The notes beneath the pieces are model-generated. The model did no database searches. It was not told where the DNA came from and saw only the letters and a program-made list of their open reading frames with translations. From CAMDTE01 sp964504345 (lineage in GTDB: Bacteria; Bacteroidota; Bacteroidia; Flavobacteriales; Schleiferiaceae), in contig CAZDDX010000006.1 of the NCBI GenBank assembly GCA_964504345.1, positions 26,863-90,862 on the forward strand: a stretch of DNA of 64,000 nt, read 5' to 3'. Of the stretch, positions 49,036 through 58,204 are shown piece by piece. Position numbers and translations under genes: made by a program. Numbering within the stretch: position 1 is the first letter of the stretch; every line of letters starts with the position of its first letter.

Positions 49036-49803
49036 TTACTTCCAATCAACGGATACTGGGACGTGGTCTGATCCGCTAACCTCCGGGTGAATGCGCGAAG
49101 CCTCCAGTCGGTGGGCCATGCGTTCGCTGACCACCCAATAATCCAAGCGCCAGCCGATATTGTTCTCGCGCGCTCCGCCGCGGTAGCTCCACCAGGAATA
49201 CTCCACACGATCCGGATGCAAATGCCGGAATGAGTCCAAAAATCCAGCCTGCAACAAATTCGTGAAGCCGTCGATTTCCACTTGGGTGTAGCCAGGGGTC
49301 TTGTTGTAGTTCGCCTTGGGCCGTGCCAAGTCCATCGGCTGGTGCGCCACGTTTAAATCTCCGCCAAAAAAGACGGGTTTTTCGCGGTCCAAATCAGACA
49401 AAAACGCGGTTAGGTCGCGGTCCCAAGTGCTTCGGTAGGGCAATCGGGCCAATTCTCCGCCGCTGTTGGGCACGTACGAGATAACCACCCAAAAATCCGG
49501 AAATTCGGCCGCGAGTAAGCGTCCTTCAGTGTTGTGCTCTGCTTGCGGAAGATCCCGAATCACGCGCAGCGGGGCGGTTCGGGAAAGCAGTGCCGTCCCG
49601 GAGTACCCTTTTCGTTCGGCCGAAGAAGCTTCGACGTGCCAACCGTCGGCCAAAAAGGGCTGTAGCACCTCGGCCACCTGATCTTCGGTTGCCTTTGTCT
49701 CTTGCAGTCCAATGACGTCCGCACCCAAGGTGTTCAATTGCTGCAAAAGTCCTTTACCGGCGACGGCTCGAATGCCGTTTACGTTCCACGAAACAAAGCG
49801 CAT
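49036..49803 (-). CDS. xth: Exodeoxyribonuclease III
   Basis: A 255-residue AP endonuclease/3'-5' exonuclease for base-excision repair. Motifs in order: SWNVNGIRA, LQETKA, YVPNSGG, GGDLNVAHQPMD, GWRLDYWVVS and GSDHVPV, with all catalytic residues (Asn, Glu, Asp, Asn, Asp, His). It lies 33 nt downstream of icmF on the same strand and converges with the ligase gene, with no clear terminator between. Confidence 0.94.
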   Translation of the reverse strand: MRFVSWNVNGIRAVAGKGLLQQLNTLGADVIGLQETKATEDQVAEVLQPFLADGWHVEASSAERKGYSGTALLSRTAPLRVIRDLPQAEHNTEGRLLAAEFPDFWVVISYVPNSGGELARLPYRSTWDRDLTAFLSDLDREKPVFFGGDLNVAHQPMDLARPKANYNKTPGYTQVEIDGFTNLLQAGFLDSFRHLHPDRVEYSWWSYRGGARENNIGWRLDYWVVSERMAHRLEASRIHPEVSGSDHVPVSVDWK

Positions 49804-49836
49804 GTTGAAAAATTTCTCGTTAATGACTCAACTGAA

Positions 49837-52800
49837 TTACATATTGCGTCGGTACTGACCGCCTACCCCAAAGAGCGAATGGGTCATTTGGCCCAGCGAG
49901 CATACTTTGCCGGCTTCCATCAACGCATCAAAAATATTCTGATTGCGGATGGCGGCGTCTTGCATGGTGCGCAACAAGGCCTCGCTGCGCTCGGCCTGCA
50001 CCCGTTGCAGGGTCTCTACCGTCGCAATTTGATCCTCCTTCTCGGCCTCCGTGGCACGGATGACCTCGCCCGGAACCACCGTGGGGGATCCCTTGCTGCT
50101 GAGGAAGGTGTTCACGCCAATGATGGGGTACTCTCCGGTGTGCTTCAAGGTTTCGTAGTAAAGCGATTCCTCCTGAATTTTGCCACGCTGGTACATGGTT
50201 TCCATGGCGCCCAACACGCCGCCGCGCTCTGTCAGTCGGTCAAATTCCAACAGGACAGCCTCCTCTACTAAATTCGTCAATTCGTCGATGATGAACGATC
50301 CCTGCAGCGGGTTTTCGTTCTTGGCCAATCCCAACTCGCGGTTGATGATGAGCTGAATGGCCATGGCCCGGCGCACGCTTTCTTCTGTGGGCGTGGTGAT
50401 GGCCTCATCGTAGGCGTTGGTGTGGAGGGAATTGCAGTTGTCGTAGATGGCGTAGAGGGCCTGCAGTGTGGTGCGGATGTCGTTGAAGTCAATTTCCTGG
50501 GCGTGGAGCGAGCGTCCCGACGTTTGGATGTGGTACTTCAGCATTTGCGCGCGAGGATCTGCCCCGTACTTCCGCTTGAGGGCCTTGGCCCAGATCCGTC
50601 GGGCCACCCGACCAATCACGGCGTATTCTGGATCCACCCCGTTGCTGAAGAAGAAACTCAAGTTGGGCCCAAACGCGTTGATGTCCATGCCGCGGCTCAA
50701 GTAGTACTCCACATAGGTGAAGCCGTTGGCCAGGGTGAAGGCCAATTGGGTGATGGGGTTGGCACCGGCTTCCGCAATGTGGTAACCAGAAATGGACACC
50801 GAATAAAAGTTGCGAACGTTGTGGCGAATGAAATACTCCTGCACGTCGCCCATCAACCGCAAGGCAAACTCTGTGGAGAAAATGCAGGTGTTTTGGGCCT
50901 GGTCTTCTTTCAATATGTCTGCTTGTACGGTTCCACGCACGGTGGAGAGGGCTTCCGCTTTCAGGCGTCCGTATACCTCTGCTGGCAGGACTTCATCGCC
51001 GGTAACGCCCAAGAGCAGCAAGCCCAAGCCGTTGTTTCCTTCGGGAAGGGTTCCGTGGTAGCGGGGGCGTTCCAGGCCTTTGTCGTCGTATTTGGCCTTC
51101 AGTACGCGTTCCACTTCTGCTTCTAAGCCTTCCGCTCGGATGTACTTTTCGCACGCTTGGTCCACCGCCGCATTCAAGAAGAAGCTCAACAGCATGGGCG
51201 CTGGGCCGTTGATGGTCATGGAAACGGACGTGGACGGATTGCACAAGTCAAATCCGCTGTACAACTTTTTGGCGTCGTCCAAACAACAAATGCTCACCCC
51301 CGCGTTGCCAATTTTACCGTAGATGTCCGGTCTGCGTCCGGGGTCGTTGCCGTACAGGGTTACGGAGTCAAAGGCCGTGGAGAGACGCTTGGCGGGAAGT
51401 CCCAGCGATACGTAGTGGAACCGCTTGTTGGTGCGCTCGGGGCCACCTTCGCCCGCAAACATGCGCGTGGGGTCCTCTCCGTCGCGCTTGAAGGGGTAAA
51501 TGCCCGCGGTGTATGGAAATTCACCGGGAACGTTTTCTTGAAGCATCCACTTCAGCAAATCGCCCCACGCTTTGAAGGACGGAGTCACAACGCGCGGAAT
51601 GCGCTGCTGGGCCAAAGAGACGGTGTGCGTAGGGACTTGGATGGCTTTGCCGCGCACGTGGTACACGTATTCGTCTGCCTTGTACTTCTCGCGTACCTGC
51701 GGCCACGCCTGAAGCGCATCCCACAAGTGAGGATCCAAGTCCCGCTTGCGGCGTTCCATTTCTTCTTGAACACCTTTGATCAGACGATCGGCGTCTTCCA
51801 TTTTGGAGGAACGAAGTACCTCCAGTGTTCCATTCAAGGCATAAAGTTGATCCGCCACGCGGGCTTGATCTTCTACCCAATGGTCGTAAGCGCGGTTGCT
51901 TTCCGAAATCTCGGAAAGGTACCGGGTGCGGTGCGGAGGAATGACGTAAATCTTTTCGGACATTTCGTCCGATAGGGCAAAGCTGGACGCCAACTCAGAA
52001 CGACCCGACTTATCTGCAATCGCTTGCATCACCGCAATGTACAAGCGGTTGGTACCGGGATCGTTGAATTGGCTGGCCATCGTTCCGTACACCGGCATGT
52101 CCTCCAACGAGTCGTCCCAGCGGTTGTGGTTCCGTTGGACTTGCTTTTTCACGTCGCGCAGCGCATCCAAGGCACCGCGTTTGTCGAACTTATTGAGGGC
52201 AATCAAGTCCGCAAAATCCAGCATATCGATCTTCTCCAACTGCGTAGCGGCTCCGTATTCTGGAGTCATGACGTACAACGAAGTGGTGCTGTGCTCCAGA
52301 ATTTCCGTGTCGGATTGGCCGATTCCACTGGTTTCCAACACCACCAAGTCAAACCCCGCGGCCTGAACTATTTGGACGGCTTCTGCCACGTGACGGCTAA
52401 GCGCCAAGTTGCTCTGCCGGGTTGCCAGCGAGCGCATGTACACGTTGGGGTGCTTGATGGCGTTCATGCGGATGCGGTCGCCCAAAAGCGCGCCTCCGGT
52501 CTTCCGCTTGGAAGGATCCACGCTGATGACGGCCAATTTTTTCTCCGGGAAATCCACCGTAAACCGGCGCACCAGTTCGTCCACCAGAGAGGATTTACCA
52601 GCGCCACCGGTGCCCGTAATGCCCAATACCGGAGCGTTGCAAGACTTGGCTTTAGCGGCAATCTGCTCGCGAACGGACGCATATACGTCGCCGTAATTTT
52701 CGGCACACGAAATCAATCGCGCCAGGGCTCCGGGATGCTCGGGAGAAAGTCGGTCCATTTCGTCGGTCAAACGCTCGCCCAAGGGGAAATCTGATTTGGA

Positions 52801-53220
52801 CAACAAATCGTTGATCATGCCCTGCAGCCCCATGGAACGACCGTCGTCCGGGTGGTAAATGCGCGCAATTCCGTAATCCTGCAATTCGGCAATTTCGGAG
52901 GGCAAAATGGTACCGCCGCCGCCGCCAAAAATGCGAATGTGGCCCGCTCCTTTTTCCTGGAGCAGGTCGTACATGTATTTAAAGTACTCGTTGTGGCCGC
53001 CTTGGTAGGAAGTCATGGCGATGGCGTTGGCGTCTTCCTGGATGGCGGTATTGACCACCTCTTCTACGCTGCGGTCGTGGCCCAAATGAATGACTTCGGC
53101 GCCGGACGCTTGCAAGATGCGGCGCATGATGTTGATGGATGCGTCGTGCCCGTCAAATAAGGACGCGGCAGTGACGATGCGAATTTTATTCTGAGCTTGG
53201 TACGGCAAGGGGTTTTCCAT
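49837..53220 (-). CDS. icmF: Isobutyryl-CoA mutase fused (IcmF)
   Basis: An 1127-residue coenzyme-B12 enzyme with three parts. The B12-binding domain (~10-140) has DGHDAS at 23-28 and the loop FGGGGGTI. A MeaB-like GTPase chaperone follows (~195-480), with Walker A GITGTGGAGKSSL at 200-212. The mutase barrel (~540-1127) has GIYPFKRDGEDPTRMFAGEG and GGPERTNKRFHYVSLG. These match IcmF rather than methylmalonyl-CoA mutase. It interconverts isobutyryl-CoA and n-butyryl-CoA, or pivalyl/isovaleryl-CoA. The ATG is 4 nt after a -7 box, and a palindrome lies next to the box. Confidence 0.93.
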   Translation of the reverse strand: MENPLPYQAQNKIRIVTAASLFDGHDASINIMRRILQASGAEVIHLGHDRSVEEVVNTAIQEDANAIAMTSYQGGHNEYFKYMYDLLQEKGAGHIRIFGGGGGTILPSEIAELQDYGIARIYHPDDGRSMGLQGMINDLLSKSDFPLGERLTDEMDRLSPEHPGALARLISCAENYGDVYASVREQIAAKAKSCNAPVLGITGTGGAGKSSLVDELVRRFTVDFPEKKLAVISVDPSKRKTGGALLGDRIRMNAIKHPNVYMRSLATRQSNLALSRHVAEAVQIVQAAGFDLVVLETSGIGQSDTEILEHSTTSLYVMTPEYGAATQLEKIDMLDFADLIALNKFDKRGALDALRDVKKQVQRNHNRWDDSLEDMPVYGTMASQFNDPGTNRLYIAVMQAIADKSGRSELASSFALSDEMSEKIYVIPPHRTRYLSEISESNRAYDHWVEDQARVADQLYALNGTLEVLRSSKMEDADRLIKGVQEEMERRKRDLDPHLWDALQAWPQVREKYKADEYVYHVRGKAIQVPTHTVSLAQQRIPRVVTPSFKAWGDLLKWMLQENVPGEFPYTAGIYPFKRDGEDPTRMFAGEGGPERTNKRFHYVSLGLPAKRLSTAFDSVTLYGNDPGRRPDIYGKIGNAGVSICCLDDAKKLYSGFDLCNPSTSVSMTINGPAPMLLSFFLNAAVDQACEKYIRAEGLEAEVERVLKAKYDDKGLERPRYHGTLPEGNNGLGLLLLGVTGDEVLPAEVYGRLKAEALSTVRGTVQADILKEDQAQNTCIFSTEFALRLMGDVQEYFIRHNVRNFYSVSISGYHIAEAGANPITQLAFTLANGFTYVEYYLSRGMDINAFGPNLSFFFSNGVDPEYAVIGRVARRIWAKALKRKYGADPRAQMLKYHIQTSGRSLHAQEIDFNDIRTTLQALYAIYDNCNSLHTNAYDEAITTPTEESVRRAMAIQLIINRELGLAKNENPLQGSFIIDELTNLVEEAVLLEFDRLTERGGVLGAMETMYQRGKIQEESLYYETLKHTGEYPIIGVNTFLSSKGSPTVVPGEVIRATEAEKEDQIATVETLQRVQAERSEALLRTMQDAAIRNQNIFDALMEAGKVCSLGQMTHSLFGVGGQYRRNM

Positions 53221-53224
53221 ACCC

Positions 53225-53251
53225 CAAAGATAACGCACACCGACGGTGTGC
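53225..53251 (-). promoter_or_regulatory. icmF promoter with adjoining 17-bp inverted repeat
   Basis: TATCTTTG (minus) at 53225-53232. GCACACCG-A-CGGTGTGC at 53235-53251 is a perfect 8+8 inverted repeat just upstream of the box. Its 1-nt centre rules out a normal RNA hairpin, so an operator is likelier. Confidence 0.55.
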
Positions 53252-53268
53252 CGGGAGCCGCATTGGGT

Positions 53269-54018
53269 TCAATACGGAGTAATCCCGGCCAAAAATGGAG
53301 CCAATTCGTCCCAATGGTGCAGGACCGCTGTGGGCACGTGGCCGTTGGGAACAGTCACTTTCCCAGGGTTGTAGTACACTTGATCCATTCCAAAAGCAGC
53401 GGCCCCCAGAATATCGGCCTCCCAACCGTCTCCCAAGACCAAGGTTCTCTCTGGTTCCGCGCCGGCCTTGGCCAAAGCAGCAGCAAAAACTTCGGGCGCG
53501 GGTTTGTACGCCCCCACTTCCTCGGATGTAGTCACGGTTTCAAAATATGGAGCCAATCCGCTGCAGGCCACTTTGGTGTGCTGGCTTTCCGGAAATCCAT
53601 TGGTGATGATGTGCAAGGAATAGCGGTTGCGCGCCCACTGTACGGCCTTCAAAGCGCCCGGCATCAATCCGGTCTCCCGCGGCGTTCGCTGCACAAAGTC
53701 TACCTCCAAAAAAGACGACAATTCCCTGCGTTGTTCCTGCCGAACGTGCGGCAGGGCTTCCTGCAACAAACGCTCAAACCGCAACGTACGCACCTCAGCC
53801 TTGGTGCACTCCCCCCGGCGCAACGCGTTCCACAATTCCGCGTTGATGCTTTCGTACCGATCCAAGGCCCGGCCCGGATCCAACTGCGCCTCCAGCGGAG
53901 CGATATGCGCTTCAAACAAGTTCCGGAAAACCCGTCGGCTGTTGCCCTCAAAATCCCACAAGGTGTGGTCCAGGTCAAACAAAAGATGCGTGTAGCGACG
54001 GGGATTTTCAGGTGCCAT
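53269..54018 (-). CDS. YjjG-family HAD phosphatase
   Basis: A 249-residue HAD hydrolase resembling YjjG, which dephosphorylates noncanonical pyrimidine nucleotides. Motif I is LLFDLDHTLWDF, motif II ITNGFPESQ, motif III KPAPEVF and motif IV LGDGWEADILGA. The helical cap is between motifs I and II. The frame extends upstream, but the ATG before APENPRRYTHLLFD is the normal start. A TACCTTCG box lies 16 nt upstream. Fifty nt separate it from icmF. Confidence 0.88.
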   Translation of the reverse strand: MAPENPRRYTHLLFDLDHTLWDFEGNSRRVFRNLFEAHIAPLEAQLDPGRALDRYESINAELWNALRRGECTKAEVRTLRFERLLQEALPHVRQEQRRELSSFLEVDFVQRTPRETGLMPGALKAVQWARNRYSLHIITNGFPESQHTKVACSGLAPYFETVTTSEEVGAYKPAPEVFAAALAKAGAEPERTLVLGDGWEADILGAAAFGMDQVYYNPGKVTVPNGHVPTAVLHHWDELAPFLAGITPY

Positions 54019-54034
54019 GAACGGAGGAATGCCG

Positions 54035-54042
54035 CGAAGGTA
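54035..54042 (-). promoter_or_regulatory. Weak -7 box for the YjjG-like gene
   Basis: TACCTTCG on the minus strand (one mismatch), 16 nt before the ATG. Confidence 0.35.
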
Positions 54043-54073
54043 CAATCGGCGAATCGGAACCCGGTTCAGCTCC

Positions 54074-55501
54074 TCACTTGTCCACTGGGCGCTCCAGCAC
54101 CGTCTCCGGAGAGAATCCAACAAGGTAGACCTTTTGCGCGGCCCGCGTAATGGCCGTGTACAGCCACCGCAAATAGGAACGTTGGTCGTACCCCTCCGCC
54201 TCGTACGGCTGCTCCACAAAGACGGCCTCCCACTGCCCGCCTTGGGCCTTGTGGCACGTCAAGGCATACGCAAACTTCAATTGAAGGGCGTTCCAGTACG
54301 GATCCCGGTCACGCGCCGCACGTTGGAGTCGTACCGTGGGCAAGTGTGCGTACTCCGCCTGAACTCCCTGCAGTAATCCCGTCAACTGCTCTGGGGTCAA
54401 CGCAGGGCCTTCCGTATCCAGGGCGTCCAACACCACCTTGGCCTCTACGGGCGGGTCGTCGGGCCGATCCAGCCACCGCAAGGATGCTTGGGCAAAAGAC
54501 AGGCCGTAGCGCTCTTCGTGTTCCACCAGTCGGATGATCTCCAATTGATCCCCGTTGGCCAAAAAGCCGGCCGGATGCTGGGCCTCCAGCCAATGGTAGT
54601 TGTTTTTGACCACCATGACCCGATCGCCGGTATTCAAGCGCTCGTCCAAACCAAAAATGCGCGCCCGAATTTGGCGGTTGTACAATACCGCTCGCTTATT
54701 TCCTTTAGTGATGAAGGCCGACTGGTCCGGTCGGCTCAAGAACTCGCGTTCTAACGCATCCAAAACGGAGTAACTGTCTTCCAACCGCAAAAAATCAGGC
54801 CCCACTTGAAGCTTCGGAAACCGCACCCTGCTGGCCTCCAGCGCACGGCGCAGCTGGGTGGCGTTGGCCAAAACAGTTGACTCCTGGGCCTGACGCACCA
54901 CTTCCGTCAAGCGAACCGCTTGGACTTCCAAGTCGTGTCGTCCGCTCAAAACCGACGGATCCAGGGCAGGACTCTCATCCTCCCCAACCGGAGGCAATTG
55001 AGCGGTATCGCCCAACAAAACCAGCTGGCAGCGGTTCCCAGAGCGCACAAATTGCAGCAAATCTTCCAAGAGGGACGTCCCCATCCAACCTTCGCTGGAT
55101 TTGTCCGAGAGCATGGAGGCCTCGTCCACAAAAAAGATGGCCCGGTCCAGAGGATTTTCACGCAGTGCAAAAGACACGCCCCCGTTGGCGCGCGGCACGG
55201 CGCGGTAGATGATCCGGTGAATGGTGAAGGCTCGACGACCCGTGCGTTCCGCAATGACTTTAGCCGCTCGACCGGTTGGCGCCAAAAGAACCGTTCGAAA
55301 GCCCAAAGAAGGCAACTGTGCGGCAACCGTGCGCAACCAGGTGGTCTTGCCGGTTCCCGCAAAACCGGATACCAACAAAACGGCGCGCAAATTGCCCACC
55401 AACAAAAACGAACCCAATGCCTGCACGGCCTCCACCTGTCCGTCGGTAGGCGCAAAGGGCCAACCCAAGAGCAGTTTCGAATCCAGTGCGTTAAGGTTCA
55501 T
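54074..55501 (-). CDS. RecD-like superfamily 1 DNA helicase
   Basis: A 475-residue SF1B helicase. Motif I is VSGFAGTGKTTWLR, motif Ia LLAPTGRAAKV, motif II IFFVDEASML, motif III LVLLGDTAQLPPVG and motif VI YLRWLYTAITRAAQKVYLVGF. The 1B-type insert GDRVMVVKNNYHW and the KAQGGQW region support RecD2-like proteins without the long N-terminal domain. It probably works in repair. The ATG before NLNALDSKLLLGW is the family start. RecD-like gene, hypothetical, DUF3822 and rsmD form a recurrent flavobacterial neighbourhood. Confidence 0.88.
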   Translation of the reverse strand: MNLNALDSKLLLGWPFAPTDGQVEAVQALGSFLLVGNLRAVLLVSGFAGTGKTTWLRTVAAQLPSLGFRTVLLAPTGRAAKVIAERTGRRAFTIHRIIYRAVPRANGGVSFALRENPLDRAIFFVDEASMLSDKSSEGWMGTSLLEDLLQFVRSGNRCQLVLLGDTAQLPPVGEDESPALDPSVLSGRHDLEVQAVRLTEVVRQAQESTVLANATQLRRALEASRVRFPKLQVGPDFLRLEDSYSVLDALEREFLSRPDQSAFITKGNKRAVLYNRQIRARIFGLDERLNTGDRVMVVKNNYHWLEAQHPAGFLANGDQLEIIRLVEHEERYGLSFAQASLRWLDRPDDPPVEAKVVLDALDTEGPALTPEQLTGLLQGVQAEYAHLPTVRLQRAARDRDPYWNALQLKFAYALTCHKAQGGQWEAVFVEQPYEAEGYDQRSYLRWLYTAITRAAQKVYLVGFSPETVLERPVDK

Positions 55502-55562
55502 GATTTTCGGAGGGACCGGTTGATTTTTTGTGTAATTTCGGGGCTCAAAATAGTCATCACCT

Positions 55563-56195
55563 ATGAATCCCCGCATTCTTCTTGGCGTTCGCGTTGTATT
55601 GGGCGTTGCCGCCCTGGCATTGAGCTACAAAGTATACCGAATCATTGCCGAACCGGTAGAATTTGCTTCTTTGAAGGAGTCACGTTACGAAGTAGCGAAG
55701 TTACGTTTGGAACAAATCCGCGAGGCGGAATTGGCGTACAAAGAAAAGTACGGCGAATACCAAGGAGACCTAACTAAATTGATCGATTTTGTTGCCAACG
55801 ACAAGGTACCCATTGTCTTGCGCAAAGACTCGTCGTTTACCTACTACGACAAAGTTTACCAGCAAGACATGAACAAGGACACCGTGGTGTTGCGCAAAAT
55901 TGGAGAAGCTCCTGTTGTTCAAAAATTGCAGCAAAAGGGCGATTTGTTCCCCGCAGACTTCAACCCGGAGGACTTGCGCTACATTCCGTTCTCCAACCAA
56001 GTGGCGTTTGACTTGGCCGCAGATAAAATTGATCGGAACGGCGTTCAGGTTCCCGTTTTTGAAGTAAAGGCATCCAACGAAGCACTATTTCACGATGTAA
56101 TGAAGCAGTACGGTTCGTTGATCAAGGATTTATCGATCCCATTTTTAGCGGTAGGATCGCTGACTGAACCCACCCTCAGTGGTAACTGGAAGTAA
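55563..56195 (+). CDS. Conserved membrane-anchored protein of unknown function
   Basis: A 210-residue protein with one N-terminal membrane segment (~8-28). A helical stretch follows that is rich in Glu/Lys (LRLEQIREAELAYKEKYGEYQ), resembling the start of pseudopilins, and then a globular region with PADFNPEDLRYIPFSN. I recognise it only as the unknown protein between the RecD-like helicase and DUF3822 genes in flavobacteria. It is probably exposed to the periplasm. DUF3822 starts inside its 3' end (17-nt overlap). Confidence 0.7.
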   Translation: MNPRILLGVRVVLGVAALALSYKVYRIIAEPVEFASLKESRYEVAKLRLEQIREAELAYKEKYGEYQGDLTKLIDFVANDKVPIVLRKDSSFTYYDKVYQQDMNKDTVVLRKIGEAPVVQKLQQKGDLFPADFNPEDLRYIPFSNQVAFDLAADKIDRNGVQVPVFEVKASNEALFHDVMKQYGSLIKDLSIPFLAVGSLTEPTLSGNWK

Positions 56196-56991
56196 TCCAA
56201 CTCCTTCTTTTGTTTGGTGGTCTACTTCTGAGGAAGTAGATGCCGCGGCGACGCCCGACGTGTTTCTAGCACACGACGGGCGTCGTTTTACCTTTATGGT
56301 GGCGCATGCGGACCAACCTAGTTTGGTGGGCGCTTTGGAGCCGGGTGATTGGGTTCGGCTTCTCACCACCCTTGGCGCCCAAAATCCCCGAATTTTCTAC
56401 AGTTGGCCTACTTCATGGTGTACCCTTATTCCTGATGCGCTTTGGCCTTCTTTTCCTTTGGACCGTGCAGTATTGGGCGCACCCAACAACACCCAAGTTT
56501 ACCGATCTGTTCAGCAGAAGTTTTACGCAATCTATTCCCAAGATGCGCCAGACGAATGGTTCAGCGAACCCGGTTTATCGAATTCTGGTGTTGATGCCTT
56601 TTGGCCCAGTGAAGCTTTGAACTGGGAATTGCCCCCGGTTGCACCGGAGCGCACACTTGTAGTTCTCGCGCATCCGGAGTGTCTGCACATCAGCGCCTTT
56701 GAACGCAGCGGAACGCTGGTTTACCACAACCGTTTCGACGCGTCAACAACAAACGATGCCCTCTACGCGTTGGGCTTGGTGTATGAACATTTGGGATGGA
56801 GTGGCATTGAAGTCCCACTCTTTTGGCACGGTTTTCGGCCCGACTGGGATCGCATTGCCCAAGGAATGGGCTCATTCGTGTTGGACATTAAACCACTCAG
56901 CCCGCCCAAAGGATTGCCCGACGCATTGGGTGATTGGCGCATGCACCCCTCCCTTCAATCCATATTTAGACTCTGGTTATGCGCATCGTAG
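56179..56991 (+). CDS. DUF3822 family protein
   Basis: A 270-residue protein from GTG, overlapping the previous gene by 17 nt. The family has an actin/FtsA-like fold by prediction. Visible elements are RAVLGAPNNTQVYRSVQQKFY, the strand TLVVLAHPECLHISAFERSG and the DALYALGLVYEHLGW helix. It contains no recognisable ATP motif that I can trust. Role unknown; it always lies before rsmD in related genomes as far as I recall. It overlaps rsmD by 13 nt. Confidence 0.75.
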   Translation: MVTGSNPTPSFVWWSTSEEVDAAATPDVFLAHDGRRFTFMVAHADQPSLVGALEPGDWVRLLTTLGAQNPRIFYSWPTSWCTLIPDALWPSFPLDRAVLGAPNNTQVYRSVQQKFYAIYSQDAPDEWFSEPGLSNSGVDAFWPSEALNWELPPVAPERTLVVLAHPECLHISAFERSGTLVYHNRFDASTTNDALYALGLVYEHLGWSGIEVPLFWHGFRPDWDRIAQGMGSFVLDIKPLSPPKGLPDALGDWRMHPSLQSIFRLWLCAS

Positions 56992-57542
56992 CAGGAAAAT
57001 GGCGTGGCAAACAAATTTTAGCGCCCAAAAATCTACCGGTGCGTCCGACGACCGACATGGCCAAGGAGTCCCTCTTCAATTTGATCCGGAACTACTTGGA
57101 TTTTGAACAGATTCGGGCTCTTGATTTATTCAGTGGCACCGGCAATCTGAGTTACGAACTCGCTTCACGCGGCTGTCCCAGTATCACTTCTGTAGACAGC
57201 TCACGAGATTGTATACGGTTTATCCACAAAACAGCCACGGCACTGCCCACAGATGCCATCGCTCCAGTAGCGTCGGAGGCCATAACCTACGTGAAGCGCA
57301 GCCCAAGCCAATGGGACCTGATTTTGGCGGACCCCCCTTTTGACTTCGAGCGGTACGAGGAATTGATTGACGCCATTCTCACCGGGCAACGGCTTACGAA
57401 AACCGGCGTATTCGTATTGGAGCACGGCCCCTTTACCTCGTTTGTGGACCACCCCCATTGCTTTGACCACCGCAAATACGGCAATGTTCAGCTGTCGTTC
57501 TTCCAGTCTGACCCCTTAGAGGAAGTAGACTCCGAACAGTAA
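56979..57542 (+). CDS. rsmD: 16S rRNA (guanine(966)-N(2))-methyltransferase
   Basis: A 187-residue RsmD that methylates G966 of 16S rRNA. It begins MRIVAGKWRGKQILAP, with RPTTDMAKESLFN, the SAM loop ALDLFSGTGNLSYEL, and the catalytic DPPFDFERYEEL. The end is Asp/Glu-rich. It starts inside the DUF3822 gene and converges with rdgB, leaving 41 nt with no clear hairpin. Confidence 0.94.
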   Translation: MRIVAGKWRGKQILAPKNLPVRPTTDMAKESLFNLIRNYLDFEQIRALDLFSGTGNLSYELASRGCPSITSVDSSRDCIRFIHKTATALPTDAIAPVASEAITYVKRSPSQWDLILADPPFDFERYEELIDAILTGQRLTKTGVFVLEHGPFTSFVDHPHCFDHRKYGNVQLSFFQSDPLEEVDSEQ

Positions 57543-57583
57543 CAGCCGACACTCGCTCATTCGAACAATTCGAAAACCAGCGG

Positions 57584-58204
57584 TTACCCTACCACCAATC
57601 CGAGTTGGTTCAAACTTAGTTCACTAAACGCTGCCAAAGCCGCAGCCCTATGGCTCATACCTTGCTTCTCGTGCGGGAGCATTTCCGCAAAAGTTCGCCC
57701 GTCGCCGGCGTTGGGAATAAACATCGCGTCGTATCCGAACCCAAATTCACCTTGTTCTCGAGGTACTACTTTTCCGTGAACCTCTCCGCGCACCGTGTGC
57801 TGTACATCGCCCCAAACCCAGGCGAGTACGCAAACAAAAAAAGCCGGCAACTCACGACCCGCAAGCACTCCCAATAATTTTGCTCGGTTCTCCGCATCGG
57901 TGGCATGCTCGCCGGCATACCGCGCACTCAGGACTCCCGGAGCACCACCCAATTCAGGAACCACCAATCCCGAGTCATCGGCGAGAGAAGGAAGCATCGT
58001 CCCCCGGTAACCTTGCACGGCCTTTAAAAGGGCGTTTCCCTCAAACGTATCCGCATCTTCGCGCAATACGCCACCCGTCCAATTCGCTTGTTTCAGGGTT
58101 AACCACTGCAAAGAGGAGCTCAGGTGAGGAGCTATTTCTTCAATTTTGTGCGGATTCTGCGTGGCTAAAACACACGTAAACACTTCGGGGTCGGACGATG
58201 TCAT
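57584..58204 (-). CDS. rdgB: XTP/dITP diphosphatase (RdgB/HAM1)
   Basis: A 206-residue enzyme that hydrolyses ITP, dITP and XTP to keep deaminated purines out of nucleic acids. Motifs are LATQNPHKIEEI, the LADDSGLVVPELGGAPGVLSARYAG region, FGFGYDAMFIP and MSHRAAALAAF. The chosen ATG overlaps the oxyR stop (ATGA). It has about eight more N-terminal residues than usual. It is the last gene of the packed radC-to-rdgB run. Confidence 0.93.
   Translation of the reverse strand: MTSSDPEVFTCVLATQNPHKIEEIAPHLSSSLQWLTLKQANWTGGVLREDADTFEGNALLKAVQGYRGTMLPSLADDSGLVVPELGGAPGVLSARYAGEHATDAENRAKLLGVLAGRELPAFFVCVLAWVWGDVQHTVRGEVHGKVVPREQGEFGFGYDAMFIPNAGDGRTFAEMLPHEKQGMSHRAAALAAFSELSLNQLGLVVG

Noticed and set aside
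49702..53160. Several plus-strand frames of 190-270 codons within icmF
   Set aside because: They are shadows of the mutase gene on the other strand, without family motifs or starts of their own.
53197..54150. 317-codon plus-strand frame
   Set aside because: Antisense to the YjjG-like phosphatase, which has all four HAD motifs.
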